From Stenotrophomonas sp. Iso1 (GTDB lineage: Bacteria > Pseudomonadota > Gammaproteobacteria > Xanthomonadales > Xanthomonadaceae), in the NCBI RefSeq assembly GCF_027497995.1, contig NZ_JAODBT010000002.1, forward strand, positions 434,001 to 498,000: a stretch of 64,000 nt of DNA, in the 5' to 3' direction. Positions 9,752 to 18,731 of the stretch are shown piece by piece. The notes under the pieces are model-generated. The model did no database searches. It saw only the letters and a list, made by a program, of their open reading frames with translations, and had not been told where the DNA came from. Position 1 is the first letter of the stretch. Each line of letters opens with the position of its first letter. The translations under genes and the position numbers were made by a program.

Positions 9752-10796
9752 TCAGCGGCCGCGTGTCTGGGTTTCGCAGCCATTGTTCGACGACACCGTC
9801 GCGCAGCTGGCAGCGTACTGCGACGTGGTTGCCACGGATGATGTCAGCGCGCACGACGGTGCCGCGATTGCTGCGCATCTGGCGGAGGTGGATGGTGCGC
9901 TGGTTACGCTCAACGACCGTATTGGCGCGGCTGAAATTGCTGCCGCCTCACAGTTGAAGGTTATCGCCAATGTCGGCGTTGGTTACAACAATCTCGACGT
10001 TCCGGCGTTGAGTGCAGCAGGCATCATCGCTACCAACACACCCGATGTCCTCACTGAAACCACCGCCGACCTTGGCTTCTCGCTGCTGATGGCAGCGGCA
10101 CGGCGCATTGTTGAATCCGACCGCTGGCTGCGAGAAGGCAACTGGGGCCAGTGGTCGTTCACCACCATGCTCGGTGCCGATCTGCATGGCAGCACGCTGG
10201 GCATTCTCGGCATGGGCCGGATCGGTCAGGCCATTGCGCGCCGCGGTCACCACGGCTTCGGCATGAAGGTGCTGTATCACAACCGTTCGCGGTTGCCGCA
10301 GGGCTTGGAGCAGGAAGTCGGCGCAGATTATGTCGGCTTCGATGAACTGCTGTCGCGCGTCGATCATCTGGTACTGGTGCTGCCGTACACCGCGCAGAAC
10401 CACCACATCATCAATGCCGCCGCGCTGGCGAAGATGAAGCCCACGGCCACGCTGGTGAACATCGCCCGTGGTGGCATCGTCGATGAGCTGGCACTGGTTG
10501 ATGCACTGGCCAATGGCCGGTTGGCGTCAGCCGGGCTGGATGTTTACGAGAACGAACCGGTCGTGCGCCCGGAGCTGCTGGCTCTGCGCAATATCGTGCT
10601 GACCCCGCATATCGGCAGTGCATCGCTGGCCACGCGCCGGGCGATGGTGCAGGTGGCGGTGGACAACCTGCTGGCCGGGTTGGGCCTGGGGCCGGACGCC
10701 GGCCGTCCTGGCAATGCAATCAATACCGACCTGCTGACCAGCGGCAACGCCCGCAGCGCTACTGCCGGCGGCAAAATCGACAGCAAAAAACGGTAG
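9744..10796 (+). CDS. D-2-hydroxyacid dehydrogenase (GhrB/glyoxylate reductase type)
   Basis: NAD(P)H-dependent reductase of 2-ketoacids such as glyoxylate, hydroxypyruvate or 2-ketogluconate. 350 residues in the chosen frame. The cofactor motif is GILGMGRIG (about 153-161). The catalytic triad is R242 (NIARGG), E271 (ENEP) and H289 (TPHIGSAS). The substrate cannot be fixed from sequence alone; the N-terminal [12 protein letters not shown] stretch resembles the GhrB group. The ATG sits inside the end of aroC (eight-base overlap), which implies co-transcription although the reaction has no obvious link to chorismate. The C-terminal 20 residues are Ala/Gly/Lys-rich and poorly conserved in this family. 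Confidence 0.9.
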   Translation: MADQRPRVWVSQPLFDDTVAQLAAYCDVVATDDVSAHDGAAIAAHLAEVDGALVTLNDRIGAAEIAAASQLKVIANVGVGYNNLDVPALSAAGIIATNTPDVLTETTADLGFSLLMAAARRIVESDRWLREGNWGQWSFTTMLGADLHGSTLGILGMGRIGQAIARRGHHGFGMKVLYHNRSRLPQGLEQEVGADYVGFDELLSRVDHLVLVLPYTAQNHHIINAAALAKMKPTATLVNIARGGIVDELALVDALANGRLASAGLDVYENEPVVRPELLALRNIVLTPHIGSASLATRRAMVQVAVDNLLAGLGLGPDAGRPGNAINTDLLTSGNARSATAGGKIDSKKR

Positions 10797-10828
10797 GGAG
10801 CCTCCGTGGCTGTCCGCCGGAGGTTCCC
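10796..10828 (+). other. Hairpin after the hydroxyacid dehydrogenase gene
   Basis: GGGAGCCTCCG and CGGAGGTTCCC form an 11-base stem with one G-U pair and an 11-base loop, beginning at the stop codon. No T-run follows, so it may stabilise the upstream mRNA or attenuate rather than terminate strongly. The loop and right arm lie 50 bases before the asd start. Confidence 0.5.
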
Positions 10829-10876
10829 CGAACCTGGCTCGACGTGTGTCCCCCCAATCCTTTACGAGTGCACCCC

Positions 10877-11902
10877 ATGAGCAATGAAGCCCGTCGTTTC
10901 CACGTAGCCGTTGTTGGCGCCACTGGCGCTGTCGGCCAGACCATGTTGTCGATCCTGGCTGAGCGCAATTTCCCGATCAGCAAGTTGACCCTGCTCGCTT
11001 CGGAGCGTTCGGCCGGTCAGAAGGTCGATTTCGAAGGCGAGAAGATCACCATCCAGGACCTGGCCACGTTTGACCCATCAGGCGTCGAGATCGCGCTGTT
11101 CTCGGCAGGTGGTGGCATTTCCAAGGAGTTCGCGCCCAAGTTCGCCGCTGCCGGCGCCGTGGTGATCGACAACTCCTCCACCTTTCGCTACGACGACGAC
11201 GTGCCGCTGGTGGTGTCCGAGGTCAACCCGGAAGCGGCGAAGAACCGCCCGCGCGGCATCATCGCGAACCCGAACTGCTCGACCATGCAGCTGATGCCGG
11301 TGCTGGCACCGATCCACCGCGAGTACGGCATCGAGCGCATCAACATCGCCACGTATCAGTCGGTGTCCGGCGCCGGCCAGAGCGGCATGGAAGAGCTGGG
11401 CAAGCAGACCGCGCAGCTGCTGGGCTTCCAGGAGATCGAGCCGACCAAGTTCCCGGTGCAGATTGCCTTCAACCTGATTCCACACATTGATGAGTTCCTC
11501 GACAACGGCTTCACCAAGGAAGAAATGAAGCTGGTGTGGGAAACCCGCAAGATCCTTGGTGACGACACCATCCTGGTGAACCCGACCGCCGTGCGTGTGC
11601 CGGTGTTCTACGGTCACTCCGAGGCGGTCAACATCGAGACCAAAAAGAAGATCACCACCGAGCAGGCGCGCGAGCTGTTGGCTGCAGCGCCGGGGGTGAA
11701 GGTGGTGGACGAGCGCAAGGCCGGCGGTTACCCGACCCCGGTTACTCATGCCTCGGGCACCGACCCGGTCTACGTGGGCCGCATCCGTGAGGACATCTCG
11801 CACCCGCGTGGTCTCAACATGTGGGTGGTGGCTGACAACATCCGCAAGGGCGCCGCACTCAACGCGGTGCAGGTGGCCGAACTGGTCGCCAACGGCGGCT
11901 GA
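10877..11902 (+). CDS. asd: Aspartate-semialdehyde dehydrogenase
   Basis: Reduces aspartyl phosphate to aspartate semialdehyde for lysine, methionine, threonine and diaminopimelate synthesis. 341 residues. The N-terminal dinucleotide motif is VVGATGAVG (about 12-20), and the catalytic cysteine is C134 in NPNCSTMQ, so this is an active Asd rather than the cysteine-less Usg paralogue. The later GHSEAVNIE segment belongs to the substrate domain. The ATG used matches orthologues; an upstream in-frame start 11 codons earlier adds unmatched residues. A short hairpin separates it from fimV. Confidence 0.97.
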   Translation: MSNEARRFHVAVVGATGAVGQTMLSILAERNFPISKLTLLASERSAGQKVDFEGEKITIQDLATFDPSGVEIALFSAGGGISKEFAPKFAAAGAVVIDNSSTFRYDDDVPLVVSEVNPEAAKNRPRGIIANPNCSTMQLMPVLAPIHREYGIERINIATYQSVSGAGQSGMEELGKQTAQLLGFQEIEPTKFPVQIAFNLIPHIDEFLDNGFTKEEMKLVWETRKILGDDTILVNPTAVRVPVFYGHSEAVNIETKKKITTEQARELLAAAPGVKVVDERKAGGYPTPVTHASGTDPVYVGRIREDISHPRGLNMWVVADNIRKGAALNAVQVAELVANGG

Positions 11903-11910
11903 GGTGGCAG

Positions 11911-11937
11911 ACAACGCCGGCGCAATGCCGGCGTTGT
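11911..11937 (+). terminator. Putative terminator after asd
   Basis: An 11-base perfect stem (ACAACGCCGGC and complement) with a 5-base loop starts nine bases after the asd stop. The T-rich tail is short (TGTTAC), so termination may be partial. Confidence 0.6.
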
Positions 11938-11995
11938 TACGAGAGTACGAACAGCGCGGTACTAGAAAGGCGGTACAGCCGTTATATTTGCCGGC

Positions 11996-13876
11996 ATGAA
12001 ACTTCCGGGCAAAGGCGCGATGCGCTCCATACAAGGCGTGATGGTTCTCATCCTGGCGCTGTTCAGTAGCGCTGCGATGGCCTTGGGGCTAGGCAACATC
12101 CGTGTGTTGTCCAAGCCCGGTCAGCCTTTGGTGGCCGAGATCCCCGTCATTACCAGCGACTCGAGCGAGTTGGACAACGCCCGCGCAACGCTGGCCGCAC
12201 CGGCCACGTTCGAGCGTGTCGGTCTGCCGCCGCCGGATGGGCTGGTGAGCGAACTGCAGTTCCAGTTTGCGCAGGACCGTGAAGGCCGTGCGGTCATCCG
12301 CGTGACCAGCGCCACCCCGGTGCAGGTGCCGTCGGTGGGTTTCCTGATCGAAGTGGACTGGGGGCAGGGCCGTCTGGTCCGTGAGTACTCGGCACTGGTT
12401 GCCGCGCCGGAAACCGCCACAGCGGTTGCCGAGCCGGTGATCGAAGCCCCCGCTGCCGCGCCGTCCGACCTGATCGTCCGCGAGCCGGAGCCGCTTCCGC
12501 AGGCACCGGCAGCATTGCCGCAACCGGTTGCCGTGCCGACGCCAGCACCTCTAACACCGTCTGCTCCCGTCCAGGCAGCAAGGCCGCCAATGGCACCTGT
12601 GTCGCGCCCAGCGGGTGAGTTGGCGCCGGTGCAGCGCGGGCAGAGCCTGTCGCAGATTGCCGGCGCGCTTACCCGCGAGAACGGCTACTCGTTGAACCAG
12701 AACATGGTCGCGCTGATGCGCGCCAACCCGGAGGCGTTCATTCGCGGGAACGTCAATCTGCTCAAGCAGGGCGCGGTGCTGCGTACGCCGGCCGAGGAAG
12801 AGCTGGCACGGGTGAATGCCGCAGAAGCCCGCACCATCGTGCGCGAGCAGACCGCGCAATGGCGGCAGGCGCGTGCCCCGATCCCGCAGCCGGCCATTGC
12901 CGATGCGGCGGTGGTGGCACGGCCGGCTACCAACAATCATGCCGCCGCAGCGCCGAGTGGTGCGCGGTTGGAGATCGCCCCGGCTGTCGCCGGTGGTCAA
13001 CAGACTGCAGGAATGACGACCGGACTCGATGCCGGCGGCGAGGGTGACATGCTGGCGAACGAACAACTGCAACAGGCGCGGGAAGACCTCGCCACGCGCG
13101 ATGTGGAAATGCAGGAGCTGCGTGACCGCGTCGCCGAGTTGGAGAAGCTGCAGAAGCAGCAGCAGTCGTTGATCGCGATGAAGGATTCGGATCTGGCTGC
13201 TGCCCAGCAGCGTCTGGCCGAGAGTAACAAGCAGGACGCTGCGGCTTCACTGGGCTGGTTGTGGCTGGGCCTGGCGCTGCTGGTACTGGCTGTCGTGGCC
13301 TGGGCGCTGTCGCGTCGTCGCAAGCCATCGCCGTTGAAGACCGCCTCGCGTGAGGGCTTCAATGCCGACACGCTTGCCGCTGCCTTGCCGGCAGGCGCCG
13401 TTGCGTTCGACCATGGCAATGACGGCGCGCGCGACGCCGATCTCGAAGCATCGGCTGCCTTCGCTACAGATGCACGGAAGGACGAGGGTGAGGATGTCGT
13501 GACACTGCCGCCGCACGATGCAGACATGCCGCTCTGGGCAAAGCCCGAAGCAGCGGTTGCCGGTGAACCATTGCCGCCTGTCGAAAGCAAGCCGGCTTTG
13601 ATGTTTGAAGCCTCGCGTGGATACGCCCGCCCGCAGGAGCTGCCCTCGGTTTCCGAACCGGCTGCCGCAGATGAAGCACGCTGGTTGGCCGGTGATATGG
13701 CTGCAGTCGCGCCGTTGAATCCGGCCCCGGCGGGCCGTGAACGGCTGGAGCTGGCCATTGCCTATTTGGATCTGGGTGATGCGGAAACCGCGCGCACGCT
13801 GCTCAATGAGGTTGCGCTCGGTAGCGATCCGCTGGCGCGAACCGAAGCGCTTGAACTGTTGAATCGACTGGGTTGA
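11996..13876 (+). CDS. fimV: FimV-like pilus assembly/polar landmark protein
   Basis: Inner-membrane peptidoglycan-binding protein that in Pseudomonas organises type IV pilus and secretion machinery at the pole. 626 residues. A signal peptide (about 10-30, ending MALG) is followed by a conserved FimV N-terminal domain (31-135), a Pro/Ala-rich linker, a FimV LysM domain (about 205-262), a coiled coil (about 350-405), one membrane helix (about 418-438), an acidic cytoplasmic region and the C-terminal FimV domain (about 580-626). It is shorter than the roughly 900-residue Pseudomonas protein, mainly in the acidic region. The start could instead be the ATG eight codons later. The position after asd and before truA matches Pseudomonas. 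Confidence 0.92.
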   Translation: MKLPGKGAMRSIQGVMVLILALFSSAAMALGLGNIRVLSKPGQPLVAEIPVITSDSSELDNARATLAAPATFERVGLPPPDGLVSELQFQFAQDREGRAVIRVTSATPVQVPSVGFLIEVDWGQGRLVREYSALVAAPETATAVAEPVIEAPAAAPSDLIVREPEPLPQAPAALPQPVAVPTPAPLTPSAPVQAARPPMAPVSRPAGELAPVQRGQSLSQIAGALTRENGYSLNQNMVALMRANPEAFIRGNVNLLKQGAVLRTPAEEELARVNAAEARTIVREQTAQWRQARAPIPQPAIADAAVVARPATNNHAAAAPSGARLEIAPAVAGGQQTAGMTTGLDAGGEGDMLANEQLQQAREDLATRDVEMQELRDRVAELEKLQKQQQSLIAMKDSDLAAAQQRLAESNKQDAAASLGWLWLGLALLVLAVVAWALSRRRKPSPLKTASREGFNADTLAAALPAGAVAFDHGNDGARDADLEASAAFATDARKDEGEDVVTLPPHDADMPLWAKPEAAVAGEPLPPVESKPALMFEASRGYARPQELPSVSEPAAADEARWLAGDMAAVAPLNPAPAGRERLELAIAYLDLGDAETARTLLNEVALGSDPLARTEALELLNRLG

Positions 13877-13886
13877 GGGGCCTGTG

Positions 13887-14246
13887 ATGAAGCGCGAACG
13901 TGGTATTGATTATGTGGAATTTGCGTCGCGCGACCCGGCTGCCAGCCGCCGTTTTTTCGAGCAGGTGTTTGGATGGACGTTCGAGGACTACGGCCCGGAT
14001 TACACCGCCTTTGACGATGGCCTGCTACAGGGTGGCTTCTTCCGCGCAACGCCGGTGACATCCGAAACGGGTGCGGCTTTGTTGGTGCTCTATGCCGCGC
14101 AGCTGGCGCCGGTGCAGGCAGCGGTGGAAGCCCATGGCGGCACCCTCGCAAAAGCGATTTTCACCTTCCCCGGAGGCCGTCGCTTCCAGTTCATCGAGCC
14201 CGGTGGCAATGAGCTGGCTGTGTGGTCCGAGCGCGACAGCGACTGA
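13887..14246 (+). CDS. VOC-fold (glyoxalase-like) protein
   Basis: A 119-residue single-domain protein of the vicinal oxygen chelate superfamily. The opening YVEFASRDPAASRRFFEQVFGW is the typical first beta-alpha unit, and the closing FQFIEPGGNELAVW is the typical last strand pair. Metal ligands are uncertain: E11 and E107 are candidates, but the usual histidine is absent, so it may be a binding protein or an uncharacterised enzyme. The ATG has a GAGGGG ribosome-binding site six bases upstream; a GTG one codon earlier is also in frame. It lies ten bases after fimV and just before truA. Confidence 0.88.
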   Translation: MKRERGIDYVEFASRDPAASRRFFEQVFGWTFEDYGPDYTAFDDGLLQGGFFRATPVTSETGAALLVLYAAQLAPVQAAVEAHGGTLAKAIFTFPGGRRFQFIEPGGNELAVWSERDSD

Positions 14247-14291
14247 GTGACCTGCCGTGTTCTACGGCGCCCGAAAACAAGAGGTTTGAAG

Positions 14292-15065
14292 ATGCGTTAC
14301 GCGCTGGGCGTGGAATATGACGGCAGCGAGTTCAAGGGCTGGCAGCAGCTCGGTGAAAGCGGCTGCGTGAGTGTGCAGGCAACCCTGCAGGAGGCGTTGT
14401 CGTCGGTAGCCAATGCGCCGATCAGTGTGGTCTGTGCAGGCCGCACCGATGCCGGCGTGCATGGCGAATGCCAGGTAGTGCACTTCGACAGTGACGTGGA
14501 GCGCTCGCCGCGCAGCTGGGTGCTGGGCACCACTACGCGCTTGCCGCCTTCGATCTGCGTGCGCTGGTGTGTGCCGGCCGCCGATGAGTTCCATGCGCGG
14601 TTCTCGGCAAAGGCGCGGCGTTATCGCTACCGTCTGTTGAACCGGCAGGTGCGCCCGGCGCTGTACCGGCAGACGCTGAGCTGGGAGCGTCGCCCGTTGG
14701 ATGCCGATGCCATGCATCGTGCGGCGCAGGCCCTGCTGGGTGAGAACGATTTTGGTGCCTTCCGCAGTTCGCAATGCCAGGCACTGCATGCACGCCGTGA
14801 GCTGCAGGCGATCTCAGTAAGCCGCCAGGGCGAAGTGGTCGAAGTGCAGGTGCAAGCCAATGCGTTCCTGCACCACATGGTGCGCAACATCGTCGGCTCG
14901 CTGCTGATGGTGGGGTCTGGCGAGAAGCCGGAGGCGTGGGTTGGTGAACTACTGGCCGGGCGCGACCGTAATCTGGCCGGGCCCACTGCGCCACCGCAGG
15001 GCTTGGTGTTTGTCGGGCCGCTGTATCCTGATGTTTGGCAATTGCCGGCGGAGGTAACGCTATGA
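14292..15065 (+). CDS. truA: tRNA pseudouridine(38-40) synthase TruA
   Basis: Converts uridines 38-40 of the tRNA anticodon stem-loop to pseudouridine. 257 residues. The catalytic aspartate is D53 in [10 protein letters not shown]. The C-terminal half includes the [11 protein letters not shown] segment typical of TruA. The ATG used gives [11 protein letters not shown], the expected N-terminus, with an AAGAGG site upstream; a GTG 15 codons earlier adds unmatched residues. The stop overlaps the trpF start (ATGA), so truA and trpF are translationally coupled. Confidence 0.97.
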   Translation: MRYALGVEYDGSEFKGWQQLGESGCVSVQATLQEALSSVANAPISVVCAGRTDAGVHGECQVVHFDSDVERSPRSWVLGTTTRLPPSICVRWCVPAADEFHARFSAKARRYRYRLLNRQVRPALYRQTLSWERRPLDADAMHRAAQALLGENDFGAFRSSQCQALHARRELQAISVSRQGEVVEVQVQANAFLHHMVRNIVGSLLMVGSGEKPEAWVGELLAGRDRNLAGPTAPPQGLVFVGPLYPDVWQLPAEVTL

Positions 15066-15733
15066 GCCGTACCTTGTTCCGTACCCGCATCAAGTTCTGT
15101 GGCATGACCCGCGCCGGCGATATCCGCCTGGCCACTGAGCTGGGTGTGGACGCCATTGGCTTCATCTTTGCCAAGGGCAGCGTGCGCCGAGTGGCACCGT
15201 CCGAAGCACGGGCGATGCGCCAGGCCATTGCGCCGATGGTCGATGTAGTGGCGCTGTTCCAGCACAACAACCGCGAGGAAATTCGCGAAGTATTGCGTGC
15301 AGTACGGCCGACATTGCTGCAGTTTCACGGCGACGAGGATGATGCGTTCTGCCGCAGCTTCAACATGCCGTACCTGAAGGCCATTGCCATGGGGGGCGGC
15401 GCTGAAGTCACCGTGCGCGGTCTTCAGCAGATGTACCCGCATGCGGCCGGTTTTCTATTCGACAGTCATGCGCAGGGTGGCAGTGGTGGAACCGGGGTGG
15501 CCTTTGACTGGTCACGGATCCCGGCCGGTGTGCATCGCCCGTACCTGCTGGCCGGGGGCATTCGTCCGGAAAATGTGCATGACGCCATCCTTGCCACCCA
15601 GCCTTGGGGCGTGGATGTCTCCAGTGGCATCGAGTCGGCGCCGGGTCTCAAGGACGGTTACAAGATGCGCCAGTTCGTCGAGGAAGTGCGTCGTGCCGAT
15701 GCCGCCGCTGACGAAACTGAATCCGCAGGCTGA
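15062..15733 (+). CDS. trpF: Phosphoribosylanthranilate isomerase
   Basis: TIM-barrel enzyme that isomerises phosphoribosylanthranilate in tryptophan synthesis. 223 residues. Conserved elements are KFCGMTR (C13 is the catalytic cysteine), LQFHGDE (about 92-98) and the phosphate-binding DVSSGIE near residues 185-191 with an aspartate earlier in the LFDSHAQGG stretch. It begins inside the truA stop. In related genomes trpF is usually followed closely by trpB-trpA; here about 11 kb of other genes intervene. Confidence 0.97.
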   Translation: MSRTLFRTRIKFCGMTRAGDIRLATELGVDAIGFIFAKGSVRRVAPSEARAMRQAIAPMVDVVALFQHNNREEIREVLRAVRPTLLQFHGDEDDAFCRSFNMPYLKAIAMGGGAEVTVRGLQQMYPHAAGFLFDSHAQGGSGGTGVAFDWSRIPAGVHRPYLLAGGIRPENVHDAILATQPWGVDVSSGIESAPGLKDGYKMRQFVEEVRRADAAADETESAG

Positions 15734-15909
15734 CATCACAAACTCGCCATGCCGCTTGGCAACTCTGCCACGGGAACACGCCTGCGTAGAGGCAATCCCT
15801 TATGATGTGGCAAGGGCGAATGCACGGATGCCTGCGGGAACTGCCCGCGTCTTTCCTTGAAGGAAGGGAGCGGGCCGCACGGTAGCCGAGTGCCACAGGG
15901 AAAGGGTAC
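15734..15909 (+). promoter_or_regulatory. Leader region before the flotillin/ATPase module
   Basis: This 176-base gap separates trpF from the five-gene module. A possible -10 (TATGAT, 15801-15806) is present without a good -35. A hairpin is visible at 15844-15874: CCCGC and GCGGG enclose CTTTCC/GGAAGG. About 25 bases further a GGGAAAGGG stretch serves as the ribosome-binding site. No terminator for the trpF transcript was seen, so readthrough from truA-trpF is possible. Confidence 0.4.
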
Positions 15910-16593
15910 ATGGCGGAATTTCTGGACGTAGTACTGTCATATCCGACGCTGCCGTACAGCGTCGTGCTTTGCTTTGCGGTGATTTACTGGACGCTGGCGG
16001 CGACCGGCATCGTTGATGAAGGCGGCATTGGCAGCGGCGATGGTGCCGATTTTCATTCCGCTGATGGCGGTGCTACTGGCCTGGCGGCGATGTTCGCGCG
16101 CCTGGGCCTCGGCGGCGCACCCACCATGCTGGTGGTGCTGTTGCTTGCTTTCTTCGGTTGGACGATCACGTATCTGGTCCAGCTTTTCTTTCTTCAGTCA
16201 TTGCCCACGCCGTTGCGATGGGGCATCGGCACCGCTGTGGCCATCGCTGCGTTGATTCCCGGCGCGGTGGTTTCCTCGTGGGTGCTGCGACCGATCCGCC
16301 GGCTGCTGATGAAGCTCCGCCCGGTGGAGCAGGAATCCATACTCGGCAAGGCCGGGTTGGTGACTTCACCGGATGTCACCGCCGAACGCGGCTATGCGCA
16401 GTTCGATGATGGCGGTGCAGGTTTGATCCTGCAGGTGCGCAGCCGTGATGGCCGTCGCTACATGCGCGGCGACCAGGTACGCCTGGTCGACTATCTGCGC
16501 GAACACAATCACTACCTGGTAGTCGGCGATGCCGAACTGCCAGCGTTGGACGTTTCCATTCCTCAAGTTTCAGGCGACAAGGAGATCCACTGA
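15910..16593 (+). CDS. YqiJ-like membrane protein with NfeD/OB-fold domain
   Basis: Partner protein of a flotillin. 227 residues. Three hydrophobic segments are visible (about 15-34, 72-95 and 103-127), the first two separated by a Gly/Asp-rich loop. A cytoplasmic C-terminal domain (about 145-215, KAGLVTSPDVTAERGYAQ onwards) looks like the OB fold of the NfeD/YqiJ group. NfeD-type proteins are normally encoded next to an SPFH/flotillin gene, as in the E. coli yqiJ-yqiK pair, and that is the case here: its stop overlaps the flotillin start by one base (TGATG). It probably anchors or organises the flotillin assembly in the inner membrane. Confidence 0.85.
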   Translation: MAEFLDVVLSYPTLPYSVVLCFAVIYWTLAATGIVDEGGIGSGDGADFHSADGGATGLAAMFARLGLGGAPTMLVVLLLAFFGWTITYLVQLFFLQSLPTPLRWGIGTAVAIAALIPGAVVSSWVLRPIRRLLMKLRPVEQESILGKAGLVTSPDVTAERGYAQFDDGGAGLILQVRSRDGRRYMRGDQVRLVDYLREHNHYLVVGDAELPALDVSIPQVSGDKEIH

Positions 16594-18596
16594 TGAGTCT
16601 AGCTGCTCTGGCCCCGTTCGTTATCGGCGTAGGCATCCTGCTGGTGTTTTTCCTGGGGCTGGCAGGCCTGTTCAAGGCGTTCTACAAAAAGGTTGACCAG
16701 GGCACCGCCCTGATCGTTAACGACATGAGCTCGATGCCCAAGGTGCATTTCACCGGCGCGTTGATCATCCCGGTGCTGTACCGCGCCGAGCACATGCGCA
16801 TCAGCCTGATCACCCTGCAGGTGGATCGTCGTGGCAAGGAAGGTTTGATCTGTCGCGACAACATGCGTGCCGACATCACCGTGGCGTTCTACCTGCGCGT
16901 GAACGAAACGCAGGCCGACGTGCTGCGCGTGGCCAAAGCCATTGGTGCTGATCGTGCATCGGACAAGAACGCAGTGGACGAACTGTTCAATGCCAAATTC
17001 TCCGAAGCGCTGAAGACGGTCGGCAAGAAGTTCGACTTCACTCAGCTGTTCGAGAAACGCCAGGAATTCCGCGACGAAATCATCGCGGTGATCGGCAACG
17101 ACTTGAACGGCTATGCGTTGGAAGACGTGGCCATTGATTACCTGGAGCAGACGCCGAAGTCGCTGCTGGACCCGAGCAATATTCTCGACGCTGAAGGCAT
17201 CCGCAAGATCACCGAGCTGACCGCCGCGCAGAACGTAATTACCAATGACCTGGCGCAGAACGAGCGTCTGGCCATCACCAAGAAGAACGTGGAAGCCAAG
17301 GAAGCCACGCTTGCGCTGGAGCGCCAGCAGGCAGAGGCCGAGGCACGGCAGAAGCGCGAGGTCGACACCATTCGCGCACGCGAACAAGCTGAAACGTTGA
17401 AAGTGCAGGAAGAACAGCGTCAGCTCTCGGAAAACGCCCGCATCGAAGCGCAGCAGCTGATCGATATCCGTGAGCAGAACCGCATGCGCGAAGTGGAAGT
17501 GGCCGAGCAGAACCGCCAGCGTGCCGTTGCCATCGAGGTTGAGCGCGTGACCCGTGCCCGTCAGCTGGAGCAGGTCACTACCGACCGTGAAGTGCAGTTG
17601 CAGGGCGTGGAGCGCGACAAGGTGGTTGAGCAGGGCAAGATGGATGTGGCCAACATCACCCGCGAACGCATCTCCATCGACAAGACCGTGGCGCAGGAAG
17701 AAGAGCGCATCAAGGAAGTGCGCCAGGTGTCCGAGGCTGATCGCTTGAAGCAGGTCACCATCCTTGAAGCCGAGGCAAAGGCACAGGAATCGCTGCTCAA
17801 GCAGGTCAAGGAAGCCGAGGCCAGTGAAGCTGCTGCCAAGCACAAGGCAGTGGAAATCACCACGCTGGCGCAGGCGGAATTTGATGCAGCCGGTAAGCAG
17901 GCAGAGGCCAAGAAGGCACTGGCTGACGGCGTCCGCGCCGAACGCGCTGCGCCGGGTCTGGCTGATGCGCAGGTCAAGGAAGCAGGTGCGCTGGCCATCG
18001 AGAAGGTCGGCATTGCCGAGGCGCGCGTGGTTGATGCCATGGCCGATGCCAACTTCAAGCAGGGCAGTGCGGAAGTCAGGGTGCTGGCTGAGCAACTGGC
18101 CGCGCAAGCGCTGGGCGAAGAGCAGATGGGCCGTGCCAAGGCAACGGCGACCGAGACGCAGGGCCTGGCCGAAGCCTCGGTGATCGAGAAGAAGCTGTCC
18201 GCTGAGGCCGAAGGCCTGACCCGCAAGTTCCTGGCGATTGATTCGCTGGGCGACACCGCACGCGGTCATGAAGAGTTCCGCATGACGCTCGAAACGAGCC
18301 TGAAGCAGGCCATGGCGACACTGGATGCCGGCAAGGAAGTATCCAAGGAGAATGCCGAGATCGTCGCCAGTGCGTTGCGCAGTGCCGATATCGATTTGGT
18401 CGGCGGCGACGGCGGTATGTTCGAGAATCTGGTCAAGGCGGTGTCGCTGGGGCGGTCCATTGAAGGCCTTACAGACAAGAGCCCGATCGTGCAGGACCTG
18501 ATGCAGCGCTACCTCGGGGTGGACATGGCTGCGCGCGGTAAGCCGGTCAAGCAGATCGCTAGTGACGTTTCGGCCACCGAGCCGGATGCAGGCTGA
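16593..18596 (+). CDS. Flotillin / SPFH-domain protein (YqiK type)
   Basis: Membrane scaffold protein. 667 residues. One N-terminal membrane segment (about 7-30) is followed by an SPFH domain (about 35-200), a long Glu/Arg/Gln-rich coiled coil (about 215-440) and the Ala/Glu-rich flotillin C-terminal region (about 440-600), which in flotillins drives oligomerisation. The length and the single N-terminal anchor match YqiK. A strong AAGGAG site precedes the ATG. With the upstream NfeD-like gene it forms the membrane part of the module; the following giant ATPase gene starts 135 bases downstream, with a hairpin between. Confidence 0.92.
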   Translation: MSLAALAPFVIGVGILLVFFLGLAGLFKAFYKKVDQGTALIVNDMSSMPKVHFTGALIIPVLYRAEHMRISLITLQVDRRGKEGLICRDNMRADITVAFYLRVNETQADVLRVAKAIGADRASDKNAVDELFNAKFSEALKTVGKKFDFTQLFEKRQEFRDEIIAVIGNDLNGYALEDVAIDYLEQTPKSLLDPSNILDAEGIRKITELTAAQNVITNDLAQNERLAITKKNVEAKEATLALERQQAEAEARQKREVDTIRAREQAETLKVQEEQRQLSENARIEAQQLIDIREQNRMREVEVAEQNRQRAVAIEVERVTRARQLEQVTTDREVQLQGVERDKVVEQGKMDVANITRERISIDKTVAQEEERIKEVRQVSEADRLKQVTILEAEAKAQESLLKQVKEAEASEAAAKHKAVEITTLAQAEFDAAGKQAEAKKALADGVRAERAAPGLADAQVKEAGALAIEKVGIAEARVVDAMADANFKQGSAEVRVLAEQLAAQALGEEQMGRAKATATETQGLAEASVIEKKLSAEAEGLTRKFLAIDSLGDTARGHEEFRMTLETSLKQAMATLDAGKEVSKENAEIVASALRSADIDLVGGDGGMFENLVKAVSLGRSIEGLTDKSPIVQDLMQRYLGVDMAARGKPVKQIASDVSATEPDAG

Positions 18597-18640
18597 GTGA
18601 GCACGCGCCTGGGCAGTGCATCGCCTGGGCGCGCAATCGA

Positions 18641-18684
18641 GAGCGCCGGGTATGGTCCCGGTGCTGGCGTGGATGATGGCGCTC
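18641..18684 (+). other. Nested hairpin between flotillin and giant ATPase genes
   Basis: An outer stem GAGCGCC/GGCGCTC encloses an inner stem CCGGG/CCCGG with a 6-base loop. No T-run follows. It could stabilise the upstream transcript or reduce expression of the downstream gene. Two GCCTGGGC copies precede it. Confidence 0.4.
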
Positions 18685-18731
18685 GCTCTGCAGGCTGATT
18701 GGCCGCGCGGCGCCATGGCAGGGAATAACCG

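Noticed and set aside
10877-11902. Usg-type inactive paralogue instead of Asd
   Set aside because: The catalytic cysteine C134 and the substrate-domain residues are present.
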